A DNA stretch of 64,000 bases from Lucifuga dentata (lineage: Eukaryota; Chordata; Actinopteri; Ophidiiformes; Bythitidae), in NCBI GenBank assembly GCA_014773175.1, contig VXCM01002037.1, positions 62,001 through 126,000 of the forward strand, read 5' to 3'. A program made the position numbers and the translations under genes. Of this stretch, positions 57,501-64,000 are shown piece by piece. Below the pieces are notes generated by a model, which was given only the letters and a program-made list of their open reading frames with translations, ran no database searches and was not told the origin of the DNA. Position 1 is the stretch's first letter. Every line of letters starts with the position of its first letter.

Positions 57501-60500
57501 ATAAGTCCCTGGACAGCTAGATCCAGAGACAGAGAGGTAAATGCCTCTCCCCATGAGTATATGAATTGCATGTGTATATTATCATATTTCATCCATCCAT
57601 CCTATTAGAATTCATCATCTATATATTAACCCTTTGCAGTCAAACATTACGTTTTCAAGTTGTTTGCTGATTTTTGGAGACTTTCCTTCATTTTCCAGAA
57701 TATTTTAGAATCAAGTGGAGATTGACAACTTTTTAAAATTTATTTTAGCTCATTTCTTTCAGAATGGCTTTTTTCTTCTTCCAAAAATGAATACATACAG
57801 TATATCTTATATCTTATTTATGGTATGACACAGGAAGTCTTAATCTTGGATATATAAAGCATATGATTGATCTCAGACTAAAAGATATGGATTTACAGAG
57901 ATGGAATGACATATTATATAGTAACCCTTTGTGCAACACTTACAGATTGTTTAAAGTTAATTTTGATTTTGAGAGTTATCTTACTGTGTTGAGCCCAGTT
58001 GAAAGAATTTATTTGTCAAATTGGGAGTCATAATTTACCTGTTTCGGAGTGTAGATACCGTATATACTCGAGTATAAGCCGAGTTTTTATTACCAAATTT
58101 CACAAAGCAAATCGGGGAGTCGACTTATACATTTGATCGAAATTCCTATCCTTAGAATGAGATATTCCCTGACAAAACACTTATCCAGCACATTTTGCGG
58201 CAGCCAGTAAGCACTCTTGTGATTGGTCCATTACGGTAATCAGCTGTTGAAATAAATTACCAATACCGGTGTTAGAGCCATTTCTTGGTTAATTATCAAA
58301 TGTTTAAAATATTTAATTTGGGAAAAGTGAAATCAAATAAGTTATTATTTTTGAATGTTTATATCTTAAATGGCGATTAGGCGATGATTGCTGGCTGCTT
58401 CACAGAGGAGGTGTCAGCTGGAGGCGGAGCCAGTGTTTATGAGGAACGGGGCAGCGGTATAGTTTTTGACCTCACCTCACGTCATGTTTTGTTATTTNGT
58501 GTTTATGAGGAACGGGGCAGCGGTATAGTTTTTGACCTCACCTCACGTCATGTTTTGTTATTTTTATTTTGAAAATAAATAAGTTATGAAAAGAACAAGA
58601 GCGCGATGTTGTCATTCCGGTATGCATCAGGAAGAGAAGCCCCGTTAAAGTGGTGAAGTTTTAAAATAGCCGCCACAACCCGTACATGGATTATTTTCAG
58701 AAAATCACAGGAATTCTATGATAATACCCAGAAAAANNNNNNNNNNNNNNNNNNNNNNNNNNNGGGGGGGGGGGGGGGGGGGTTTGACTTATACATGAGA
58801 TCGGCTTATACACAAGTATATACAGTATGCAAGTGATAATACACTCAAACCATGTTTTGTTTAACTGGTGATCCAGGAAATAAGTTTTATTTGTTCTGTT
58901 TTTAATGAAGACAGAAGCAAATTGATTAAAAGATATTATAGAGTAAACCCTATTGTTTACAAATTTAAGGAGCTGATGCACACAAGTAATGTTCAAGTTT
59001 TGTTTAATCTGGTTACCTTCATTAAGTGGAGTTTTTGGTTTCTAAATATAATTGACCTTTATGTATGTGCAGAGTTTTGGTTTCTATGTTTTGTTTGTGT
59101 GCTGTTATTTTCATTCTTATACCCTGGTGAGGGATCTATAGGAAAAAAATAAATACTACAAAAAAAAAAAATAATAATAATTTTTTAGAACAATATTTCA
59201 GACTCCATGAGCTAAGGGAAGGTACTTGAAAAAAAATACTTCTCTCACTTTTATTTTTTTTTTAATTCGGTTCTCATAACCAATCCTCTCAGCCACCAAC
59301 AAAAGCCTGACTTGAACTTTAGACAAATGAATAAATCATCGCGATGAAAGCTCACTGGAAGAGGTATGATGCACAGCATATTCACATTTGTGTTTTCATG
59401 GCTGATTTACTTTAACAAGTGTTGGCATGGAGACGGCGAGAGGCCACCTACCACATTAGCGTGTTTGTCCTTGATATTATTCCATCTATTGAATAATGAA
59501 TGTTGATAATGATTGCTGAATAGTGTTGTACACGGAATAGCTGGGTTGAACACTGTCCTTCCTTTCCTCTTGCATCAACTCAAATCATGACAAATCAATA
59601 TTTGATGATGTGTCGGAACAAAGTTCTTTGCGTTTCTTGCTGTTTGGTGTAATGTTACAGACTTACCCTCAGGCGCATCAGCATCACAGATTTTTGTGGT
59701 TGCAACAGTGCCGTTCCCAGATGTGGGACCTTCTGAGGGCATTTGGCTCTGACAAAAAACACACACACAAAATATATGTAAAAATCGAGAAAATACTTCA
59801 CATGTGAATAAAAATGACAAAGCTATCTCTCAATCAACTGGTAAGTAAAGTAACACAGCCTCTCACACTAAAATCAAATAATCTTAATTTTTTTTCCTTT
59901 CACCAATTTCTATAGAAAAGCATGATTCTACAAAAATGGCACATTCATTCTGCGAAAAAATTTTTTTAATCATGTCTTTTAAAGAGACTCAGAGACATGA
60001 AGTACAGCAGGACTTTTAGAAGGAGCGTGACTAAATTTACGACAAGCTACACCGATGCTCCTCGCAAGCAAATGTTCCCTTTTTTTTTTTTTAATTTATT
60101 TATTTTCACTGCAGTAGTCTGTCAAATGCTGATCACTGGAATGTAGAGAGAAGAAGTGTGTGTACGTGTGTGTGTGTATCACGCAGAGAAAAAACACAAG
60201 GTTCTTGTCAACTTAACAACAGCACAGGCTCTACCTGTATATCGTCTTATCAGTTCACAGACAAATCAGCAAACCGTTTCCATTTTTTTTTGTTTTTGGC
60301 AAATAAAAACCGAACTTAAAATAACTTAAAGTCTCTTGTGCCGTAGCAGTTGCAAAGTTCAAACGAGGACAAATTTTAAATGAGGAGTGAGCAGCAGTGT
60401 ACCTGTGTGGCAAAAGGCAAATATCTGCTTTTTCCCCACAGCAACGGCTCAAAGTGTTTACACTCAGATAATGTAGAGTGGGACGCCATGTGTTGTGTGT

Positions 60501-60824
60501 GTGAGGCTCTCAGTGGAAAACAGCTGCAGGTGGAAAAAAAAAAAAAAAAAANGGAAAAAAAAAAAAAAAAAATATCCAGAATACTTCAGACTTCAAGTGT
60601 TATTTAAACTGGCAGTTCAAACCATAAAATTTGCACTGACAGATCCAGCGATGCATCTCGTGCATTCTGGCCTATTTATGTAATCTAAATTTCCTGTGAT
60701 ACAGAGATCACAGATACACTCCGATGTTCAATCCTGAAACAACACGGGAAATTAGCCACATAATGCAACTTTCATGCGCTTTGAGTTGTTGCTCAGCTTT
60801 GATCATGTGTGTGTGTGTGTGTGT

Positions 60825-60857
<33 letters not shown>

Positions 60858-61322
60858 NAGAGAGAGAGGCACGTTTGATTTATTATTCTTTGATTGCAGC
60901 TTTTTCTCAGCGTGACAGAAGCTGTGGTTAATGTCAGATTAAGATTGTGCGCAAAATGCAGAGAAAAAAAATGAAGAAATAAAACGACGTCACATCATAT
61001 AATGTTCTGATTTTTGACAACTTATTTTGTAACTGTAATAGCAGCTACATTGCAGTGTCAATACAGCCTTTATTTAGGCAAAGCCTTCTGCTCATTTGAA
61101 GAAAAAAAAAATACAATGTTATTTTGATCTAAATTTGTGTATTTCATTTCTCTCTAATTTGGTCCAAAAACAACTAAAAAAGACTAATTATGTTTGATGA
61201 AAGCATGCCGGTCTGTGCCAAACTTTTCAAGGACAAATTATTGTTCTGAGTAGAAAAAGCCTTTGTAAAGCCATTTTTAAAGAGCCAAATTAATATCTAC
61301 TACTCTATATATTCTATACTGC

Positions 61323-61379
<57 letters not shown>

Positions 61380-61494
61380 NAAAAAAAAAAAAAAAAAAGG
61401 CTTAAAATAGTGAGATATTATTTTGAGACAGACTGTATTGATCCAACTCTGTTGCAAACATTTTGCTGTACTGAGCTGGAATCATCAGTCTCAA

Positions 61495-61548
<54 letters not shown>

Positions 61549-63356
61549 CACAAGTAAAACAAGTAAAAAACACAAGTAAAAGTGAAAATGTAAGACTGAA
61601 AACAAGTGTGATTTATATTGTCATGCTCTTAAAATTTTAGGTGAGGAGAGCTCCTAGTAGAAAACGTTAGCCTGGAGCATCAAAACATCTTCTACATGCC
61701 CACACACACCTGGCAGAGCACATCAGATCACAAGGATTGAAGGCTGTCAAACATCAAGTCCATACAGTAGCCACCACACAGTCTAATAAAGCCTGTGGTG
61801 CTTAGAGTTGTGCTGCCATCCTGAGAGCACAGTGAACTCACCAGTGCAACAAACAATGTAGAAATGCATTGAAATGTCGCACTTCAATTTTTCCTCACCT
61901 GTAAAAGATATTTTTGGCTGCCGTACATGACATACTGTGGGGCAAGGCTGTAGATCACGTAGCTGGTGTGAAGAACGATCAAGAGAAGAATCATGCAGAG
62001 GAAGAGAAGAGCCTGGGGGCGGGTCCTCTTGGGTCTGATTTTGTATAGCTACAAAAAAACAAAACAAAACAACAAAACAAACAATAAAAACAACAGTATT
62101 AATGTCCAATATATTTTTCATATTAAAATAAATGACTCTGCAATGGAAGGATCAATCATAGCGATCAACCCGCAGAAAATTAACATTAACAATGCAGTTC
62201 TATTTAACATTTGGTTATTTTTTTTGCTTTTACAGCCCACGTATTTACCATAGGGTCGAGCCTTAATTATTCCCGTCAACCCCATTTCCAAGAGAAAGTT
62301 TCAATTACAAATGATAAGTTGACTTTACAGCAGACAGACAAAGTTAAAGGACCATATTGGCCATTTTGCATGTTTAAGTCTAATATATTCAATTTTCATA
62401 CATGTAAGGTTGCTGACAATCATTTCTCAAATTCACCGTTCCACTACTGGAACGGTGAATTAAAAATGTTTTTCCTACCTTCCAGACCGCCATTGGTTTC
62501 AGTTCATTCTGGTACACTGTTAAAATCAACTTGTTGATACTTGAAACGATCTTGGGATAGGTAATCCATCATCGTGAACAAGACTATATTCAGGGTTTTT
62601 TTCGAAGTTACATAATTTTAGCATTTAAGCGCAATTAAAATGTGCATGAATGTATGTCTCCACTGGGGAATATAGTTCCAAAAGAAGACCTGCATTTATC
62701 AAAAAATTTAAACGACTGTGATTTCATAAGGGTGCATAAGTATTAGCAGGCAAAACATTGATTTGTTGATTTTTAAGGTGGGTGTATCACTTGAATATTT
62801 GATTTTGAAAGATTAAGAGATTTTGCAAGATATCAGGAAAGCTGAAATTCGGTTTTATCCTTTGGAAAATGACTGTCAGTAAAAACATGAAAATTGAATA
62901 TACTAGGCTCAAACAAAATGCCAGTATGGTCCTTTAATGACTAGTTGTTGAAGAATGTCAATCTCATGAAGCTAATGTCAGATATTTTTTCTTAAGAATT
63001 GGTGGAAACTAAAACTGAGCTGAAAGGAAGTGGTACAACTGGACTTTCATTCATCGCATGTGCAGAAAGAAGTCTGGGAGGGTTGCTAATGTTGCTCTGT
63101 GTATCTGTAAATAGGCATTTATTTGATAAATAAGCCATACAATTACAATACAAAGTGAAAATATGTCTGCATATGTCTGTGAAAGTACAGCATACATGTT
63201 AATAATTTTACAATTATTGTAGAATAACAGGATAGAACTTGTCTTGCCTACCCTTATCCAGAAGAACCAGATGCCCATGTTGCGAATGCCAGCCATGGAT
63301 GTGAATACAAAGTACATGGTGATGACTGTGATCAGGATGTAATCCAATGGGAAAAC
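42688..63356 (-). CDS. lmbrd1: lmbrd1 lysosomal cobalamin transport protein, last 5 coding exons (gene-level span, partial)
   Basis: Gene-level entry. On the minus strand the exons 63356-63252, 62048-61899, 59748-59667, 43320-43229 and 42798-42688 join in phase to 540 bases (179 residues plus stop). That is about the last third of the roughly 540-residue vertebrate LMBRD1. The protein is a multi-pass lysosomal membrane protein of the LIMR family that works with ABCD4 to release vitamin B12 from lysosomes; it is defective in human cblF disease. The 5' exons lie beyond the window. The intron between the third and fourth exons here is 16.3 kb and packed with repeats. The gene converges on adgrb3, as I recall for human chromosome 6. 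Confidence 0.95.
42799..43228 (-). other. lmbrd1: lmbrd1 last intron
   Basis: Short intron bounded by donor gtaagt and a T12 acceptor. Contains an A-run with an N at 43106. Confidence 0.85.
43229..43320 (-). CDS. lmbrd1: lmbrd1 exon: final membrane helix
   Basis: Minus-strand acceptor gtgcttttcag and donor gtaagt (43228-43223). It encodes the second part of the split Asp codon, then QCTVTRSYLFLHKFWFFSTI and YYFGNWAFIV. T-R-x-Y-L-F-L-H-K-F-W-F-F is strongly conserved in LMBRD1. An A-rich run with an N lies just outside the acceptor region (43339-43372). Confidence 0.95.
43698..44070 (-). mobile_element. T2/Kolobok-like MITE, subfamily B, truncated copy 11
   Basis: Lacks both outer ends. It starts inside the left repeat (catgttactgaaaatggttt), has the B core in minus orientation, and stops at acctgaacat, where the next copy begins with TTAA. 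Confidence 0.7.
44071..44662 (+). mobile_element. T2/Kolobok-like MITE, subfamily A, copy 12
   Basis: TTAAAGGACCATATCGCCC to GTGTGGTCCTTTAA. Plus orientation, about 592 bp. Directly abuts the truncated copy 11 at its TTAA. Confidence 0.86.
45290..45408. repeat. N-flanked 55-bp duplication
   Basis: The segment atattttccaaagcttcacc through ttataaaggaaaaaaaa occurs on both sides of the N at 45346. Likely uncollapsed contig overlap. Confidence 0.7.
48152..48593 (+). mobile_element. T2/Kolobok-like MITE, subfamily B, copy 13 (decayed)
   Basis: Left end CTAAAGGACCATACCAGTG and right end GGTATGATCCTTTAG, so both TTAA sites are degraded. Plus orientation, about 442 bp with internal losses. It is the most diverged near-complete copy. 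Confidence 0.78.
49043..49625 (-). mobile_element. T2/Kolobok-like MITE, subfamily B, copy 14
   Basis: TTAAAAGATCATACCGGTG to AGTATGGTCATTTAA. B-type ends. Minus orientation, about 583 bp. Confidence 0.84.
50404..50486. repeat. Twin hairpins with the same CCTT loop
   Basis: First hairpin: arms TTTGGACTCACCAGATT (50404-50420) and AATCTGGTGAGTCCAAA (50425-50441), a perfect 17-bp stem with loop CCTT. Second: arms at 50439-50460 and 50465-50486, a 22-bp stem with one mismatch and the same CCTT loop. They share the inner core CTCAC(C/T)AGATT but have different outer stems, and overlap by three bases. Confidence 0.85.
50609..51221 (-). mobile_element. T2/Kolobok-like MITE, subfamily B, copy 15
   Basis: TTAAAGGATCATACCGGCG to GGTATGGTCCTTTAA. 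Minus orientation, with a poly-T run and N (50943-50982) in the core. About 613 bp. Confidence 0.84.
51914..52257 (+). pseudogene. 5'-truncated LINE relic with microsatellite tail
   Basis: The frame LGDEFHYLFECSYFSLKRKK then YLPLQDET ends in TAA at 51998-52000. G-D-E-F/Y-H-x-L-F-x-C-x-x-F is the conserved C-terminal motif of many fish non-LTR retrotransposon polymerases. About 220 bases of 3' UTR follow, then an ATT/ATC tail (52222-52252), a typical LINE 3' end. Clade not assigned. Confidence 0.6.
52640..52755. repeat. N-flanked duplication
   Basis: ccttcatggtgatttaaaaa and the following 45 bases to gtaatgtaagggtattaa are present on both sides of the N at 52690. Confidence 0.75.
52826..52950. 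repeat. (TA)n microsatellite with N-flanked duplication
   Basis: acgaagagataaagtgtgtt followed by a TA run occurs before and after the N at 52884. Probably one TA microsatellite assembled twice. Confidence 0.75.
53571..54161 (-). mobile_element. T2/Kolobok-like MITE, subfamily A, copy 16
   Basis: TTAAAGGACCATACCATCC to GATATGGTCCTTTAA, TTAA at both ends. Minus orientation, about 591 bp. Confidence 0.87.
54452..54577 (+). repeat. (GA)n microsatellite, duplicated around an N
   Basis: ttttgtaaatagtatataca followed by about 15 GA units and caacagc occurs on both sides of the N at 54516. Confidence 0.85.
54999..55620 (+). mobile_element. T2/Kolobok-like MITE, subfamily B, copy 17
   Basis: TTAAAAGACCATACTGGC at the left. 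The right end has decayed (GGTATGTTTCTTTGA). Plus orientation. A 60-base segment is duplicated around the N at 55424, inflating the length. Confidence 0.8.
55735..56374 (+). mobile_element. T2/Kolobok-like MITE, subfamily A, copy 18 (right end lost)
   Basis: TTAAAGGACCATACCATCC at the left. The right repeat stops after aaacatgcaaaata, so the last 15 bases and TTAA are missing. Plus orientation. A 60-base segment is duplicated around the N at 55939. Confidence 0.82.
57306..57342. repeat. Perfect 16-bp hairpin
   Basis: Arms ATACACACACCTGAAA and TTTCAGGTGTGTGTAT around a five-base loop (ATACA). It is intronic, with no following T-run. Confidence 0.85.
58058..58825. mobile_element. TA-flanked non-autonomous DNA element inside the LINE relic
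   Basis: Left end CCGTATATACTCGAGTATAA, continuing GCCGA; right end TCGGCTTATACACAAGTATA, continuing TACAG. Both are flanked by TA (58056-58057 and 58826-58827). The ends match in 21 of 25 positions when inverted. The interior has no coding sequence, an N with a 60-base duplication (58498), a 27-base N gap (58737-58763) and a poly-G run. Confidence 0.7.
58764..58782. repeat. Sequencing gap and poly-G
   Basis: Nineteen G directly after 27 N: a low-quality join inside the DNA element. The true length here is unknown. Confidence 0.9.
59667..59748 (-). CDS. lmbrd1: lmbrd1 exon: lumenal loop
   Basis: Minus-strand acceptor ttttttgtcag (AG followed by agcc) and donor gtaagt (59666-59661). It encodes SQMPSEGPTSGNGTVATTKI then CDADAPE and one base. 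N-G-T is a potential N-glycosylation sequon, consistent with the glycosylated lumenal loop of mammalian LMBRD1, while the rest of the loop is diverged. C-D-A-D-A-P-E-D-Q-C, completed by the next exon, is the conserved end of the loop. A second AG two bases further in could be used instead but would break the frame. Confidence 0.93.
60807..60868 (+). repeat. Compound (TG)n(GA)n microsatellite with N
   Basis: Ten TG units, then GA units with an N at 60858. Confidence 0.95.
61323..61398 (+). repeat. Poly-A run, 75 bases with N
   Basis: Longest homopolymer in the window, interrupted only by an N at 61380. Likely an assembly-limited tract. Confidence 0.95.
61496..61545 (+). repeat. Compound (TA)n(TG)n microsatellite
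   Basis: About nine TA then about fifteen TG units, followed by three copies of a short acacaagtaaa-type motif. Confidence 0.95.
61899..62048 (-). CDS. lmbrd1: lmbrd1 exon: penultimate membrane region
   Basis: Minus-strand acceptor tttttttgtag and donor gtgagg (61898-61893). Fifty codons encode LYKIRPKRTRPQALLFLCMI, LLLIVLHTSYVIYSLAPQYV and MYGSQKYLLQ: a basic cytosolic turn, one membrane helix, and the start of a lumenal loop. Phase 0 at both ends. Close to mammalian LMBRD1 throughout. Confidence 0.95.
62049..63251 (-). other. lmbrd1: lmbrd1 intron
   Basis: Holds an A/C-rich tract (62051-62095) and MITE copy 19. Otherwise no feature. Confidence 0.8.
62344..62937 (-). mobile_element. T2/Kolobok-like MITE, subfamily A, copy 19
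   Basis: TTAAAGGACCATATTGGCC to CAGTATGGTCCTTTAA. Minus orientation, about 594 bp. A small local inversion makes a 13-bp hairpin at 62430-62461. Confidence 0.86.
63252..63356 (-). CDS. lmbrd1: lmbrd1 exon: membrane helix and LIMR core
   Basis: Minus-strand acceptor gtgtcacag (63357 and up) and donor gtaggc (63251-63246). The 35 codons encode VFPLDYILITVITMYFVFTS then MAGIRNMGIWFFWIR. This is a membrane helix followed by the conserved G-I-R-N-x-G-I-W-F-F-W segment of LIMR-family proteins. Both boundaries are phase 0. The +5 position of the donor is weaker than usual (gtaggc). Confidence 0.95.
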
Positions 63357-64000
63357 CTGTGACACCAAGGGCAAAGGTCAATGCCATCTCTCACATGCAC
63401 ACGATACATAGAAAGTCATTACTTCCTGAGGCCACAAACAGGACACAAGCAGCAAAAAACAGAAAACAAAAAGCTGCTTTTCTGTTCTGGTTAAGGGACC
63501 ATACCACCCATTTTGCATGTTTGAGCCTAATATATTCTATTTTCATACATGTAAGGTAACTGGCAATCATTTCCCAAAGCATACTACTGGAGTTAAAAAA
63601 ATCTATTTCCTACCTTCCAGACATTGGTTTCAGTTCATTCTGGTATGCTATTAAAATCAACTTCTTGATACTTGAAACATTCTTGGGATAGGTAANCAGT
63701 TCATTCTGGTATGCTATTAAAATCAACTTCTTGATACTTGAAACATTCTTGGGATAGGTAATCCATCATCATGAACAAGACACATTTTCAGGGTTTTTCA
63801 AAGTTTTGTAATTTTAGCGTTTAAGTGCAATAACAAGCGCAGACTGAATGTATGTCTCCACCAGGGAATATAGTCCCAAAAGACCTTATGTGTATGAAAA
63901 TCGAATATATTAGGCTCAAACATGCAAAATGGGTGGTATGGCCCTTTAAAGCTGTAACAAGTGAGCGATTATTATCAATCGCACTCTGTCTAGTAATTAA
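63357..64000 (-). other. lmbrd1: lmbrd1 intron upstream of the first exon seen
   Basis: Mostly MITE copy 20. No further lmbrd1 exon is visible before the window ends. Confidence 0.75.
63491..63949 (-). mobile_element. T2/Kolobok-like MITE, subfamily A, copy 20 (deleted)
   Basis: TTAAGGGACCATACCACC to GGTATGGCCCTTTAA. Minus orientation. The right half of the core is missing: the tagtcccaaaagacc segment joins directly to the terminal repeat. A 53-base segment is duplicated around the N at 63696. Confidence 0.83.

Larger units (their letters stand above)
57830..59160 (+). pseudogene. LINE polymerase C-terminal relic interrupted by a DNA element
   Basis: Left part (to 58057) reads GSHNLPVSECRY. 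The right part (from 58826) reads SFICSVFNEDRSKLIKRYYR then VNPIVYKFKELM and NVQVLFNLVTFIKW. These are consecutive blocks of the C-terminal region of fish non-LTR retrotransposon polymerases. Only one in-frame stop and one upstream frameshift are seen. The sequence ends in an A-rich, AAT-type tail near 59150. Clade not assigned. Confidence 0.62.
43321..59666 (-). other. lmbrd1: lmbrd1 16.3-kb intron
   Basis: Holds MITE copies 11-18, two LINE relics, a TA-flanked DNA element, hairpins and microsatellites. The gaps between them (44663-48151, 48594-49042, 49626-50403, 51222-51913, 52260-53570, 54162-54998, 56375-57829, 59165-59666) show no recognised gene. Open frames of up to about 120 codons in them have no recognisable product. 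Confidence 0.8.
59749..61898 (-). other. lmbrd1: lmbrd1 intron
   Basis: Contains poly-A/T runs with N (60552, 61380), a GT/GA microsatellite and a TA/TG microsatellite. No gene or mobile element recognised. Confidence 0.8.

Noticed and set aside
926..63949. CRISPR-like array reading of the regularly recurring TTAAAGGACCATACC sequence
   Set aside because: The repeats are long inverted termini of dispersed elements of about 600 bp, not short direct repeats with spacers, and the genome is eukaryotic.
926..63949. piggyBac assignment for the TTAA-flanked MITEs
   Set aside because: TTAA targets fit piggyBac, but its ends normally begin with CCC next to TTAA. AGG next to TTAA fits T2/Kolobok better. 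Not excluded without an autonomous copy.

Overview
This is eukaryotic DNA from a ray-finned (almost certainly teleost) fish. It has two intron-rich vertebrate genes with GT-AG splice sites, AT-rich introns, microsatellites, and fish-type Tc1, hAT, LINE and TTAA-flanked MITE repeats. There is no bacterial-style gene organisation. Nearly every long open frame outside the exons listed is a shadow or repeat-derived. The species cannot be named from the sequence alone.

Layout. Positions 3988-30017 (+) carry the last 15 coding exons of adgrb3 (bai3), the brain-specific adhesion GPCR. They run from the GPS/tethered-agonist exon through all seven membrane helices to the C-terminal PDZ ligand QTEV. 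The phases join without a break (2122 coding bases). The N-terminal exons (CUB, thrombospondin repeats, hormone-receptor domain, most of GAIN) lie upstream of the window. Positions 30018 to about 30.9 kb are the 3' UTR. From about 30.9 to 40.7 kb is a repeat-filled intergenic region. Positions 42688-63356 (-) carry the last five coding exons of lmbrd1, the lysosomal cobalamin exporter/LMBD1 protein; its earlier exons lie beyond 64000. The two genes converge tail to tail, the arrangement I recall for human ADGRB3-LMBRD1.

Repeats. The dominant feature is a MITE family with 20 recognisable copies or fragments, about 10.8 kb or 17% of the window. It has TTAA target sites, termini reading TTAAAGGACCATACC, and long (about 85-95 bp) terminal inverted repeats around an asymmetric core. 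Two sister subfamilies (A and B) and both orientations are present. Sixteen of the 20 lie between 28.4 and 64 kb. The termini resemble the T2 (Kolobok-class) MITEs known from Xenopus. Other mobile DNA: a Tc1-like MITE (36.5 kb), a Tc1 transposase relic split by a second repeat (38.5-39.4 kb), a hAT-like MITE with visible target duplications (31.5 kb), and a TA-flanked element inserted into a LINE relic (57.8-59.2 kb). Two further LINE relics are at 51.9 and 12.4 kb.

Assembly quality. About 35 runs of N occur, nearly all a single base. About a third are flanked by near-identical copies of 45-165 bp, which look like uncollapsed contig overlaps rather than biology. None falls inside a coding exon.
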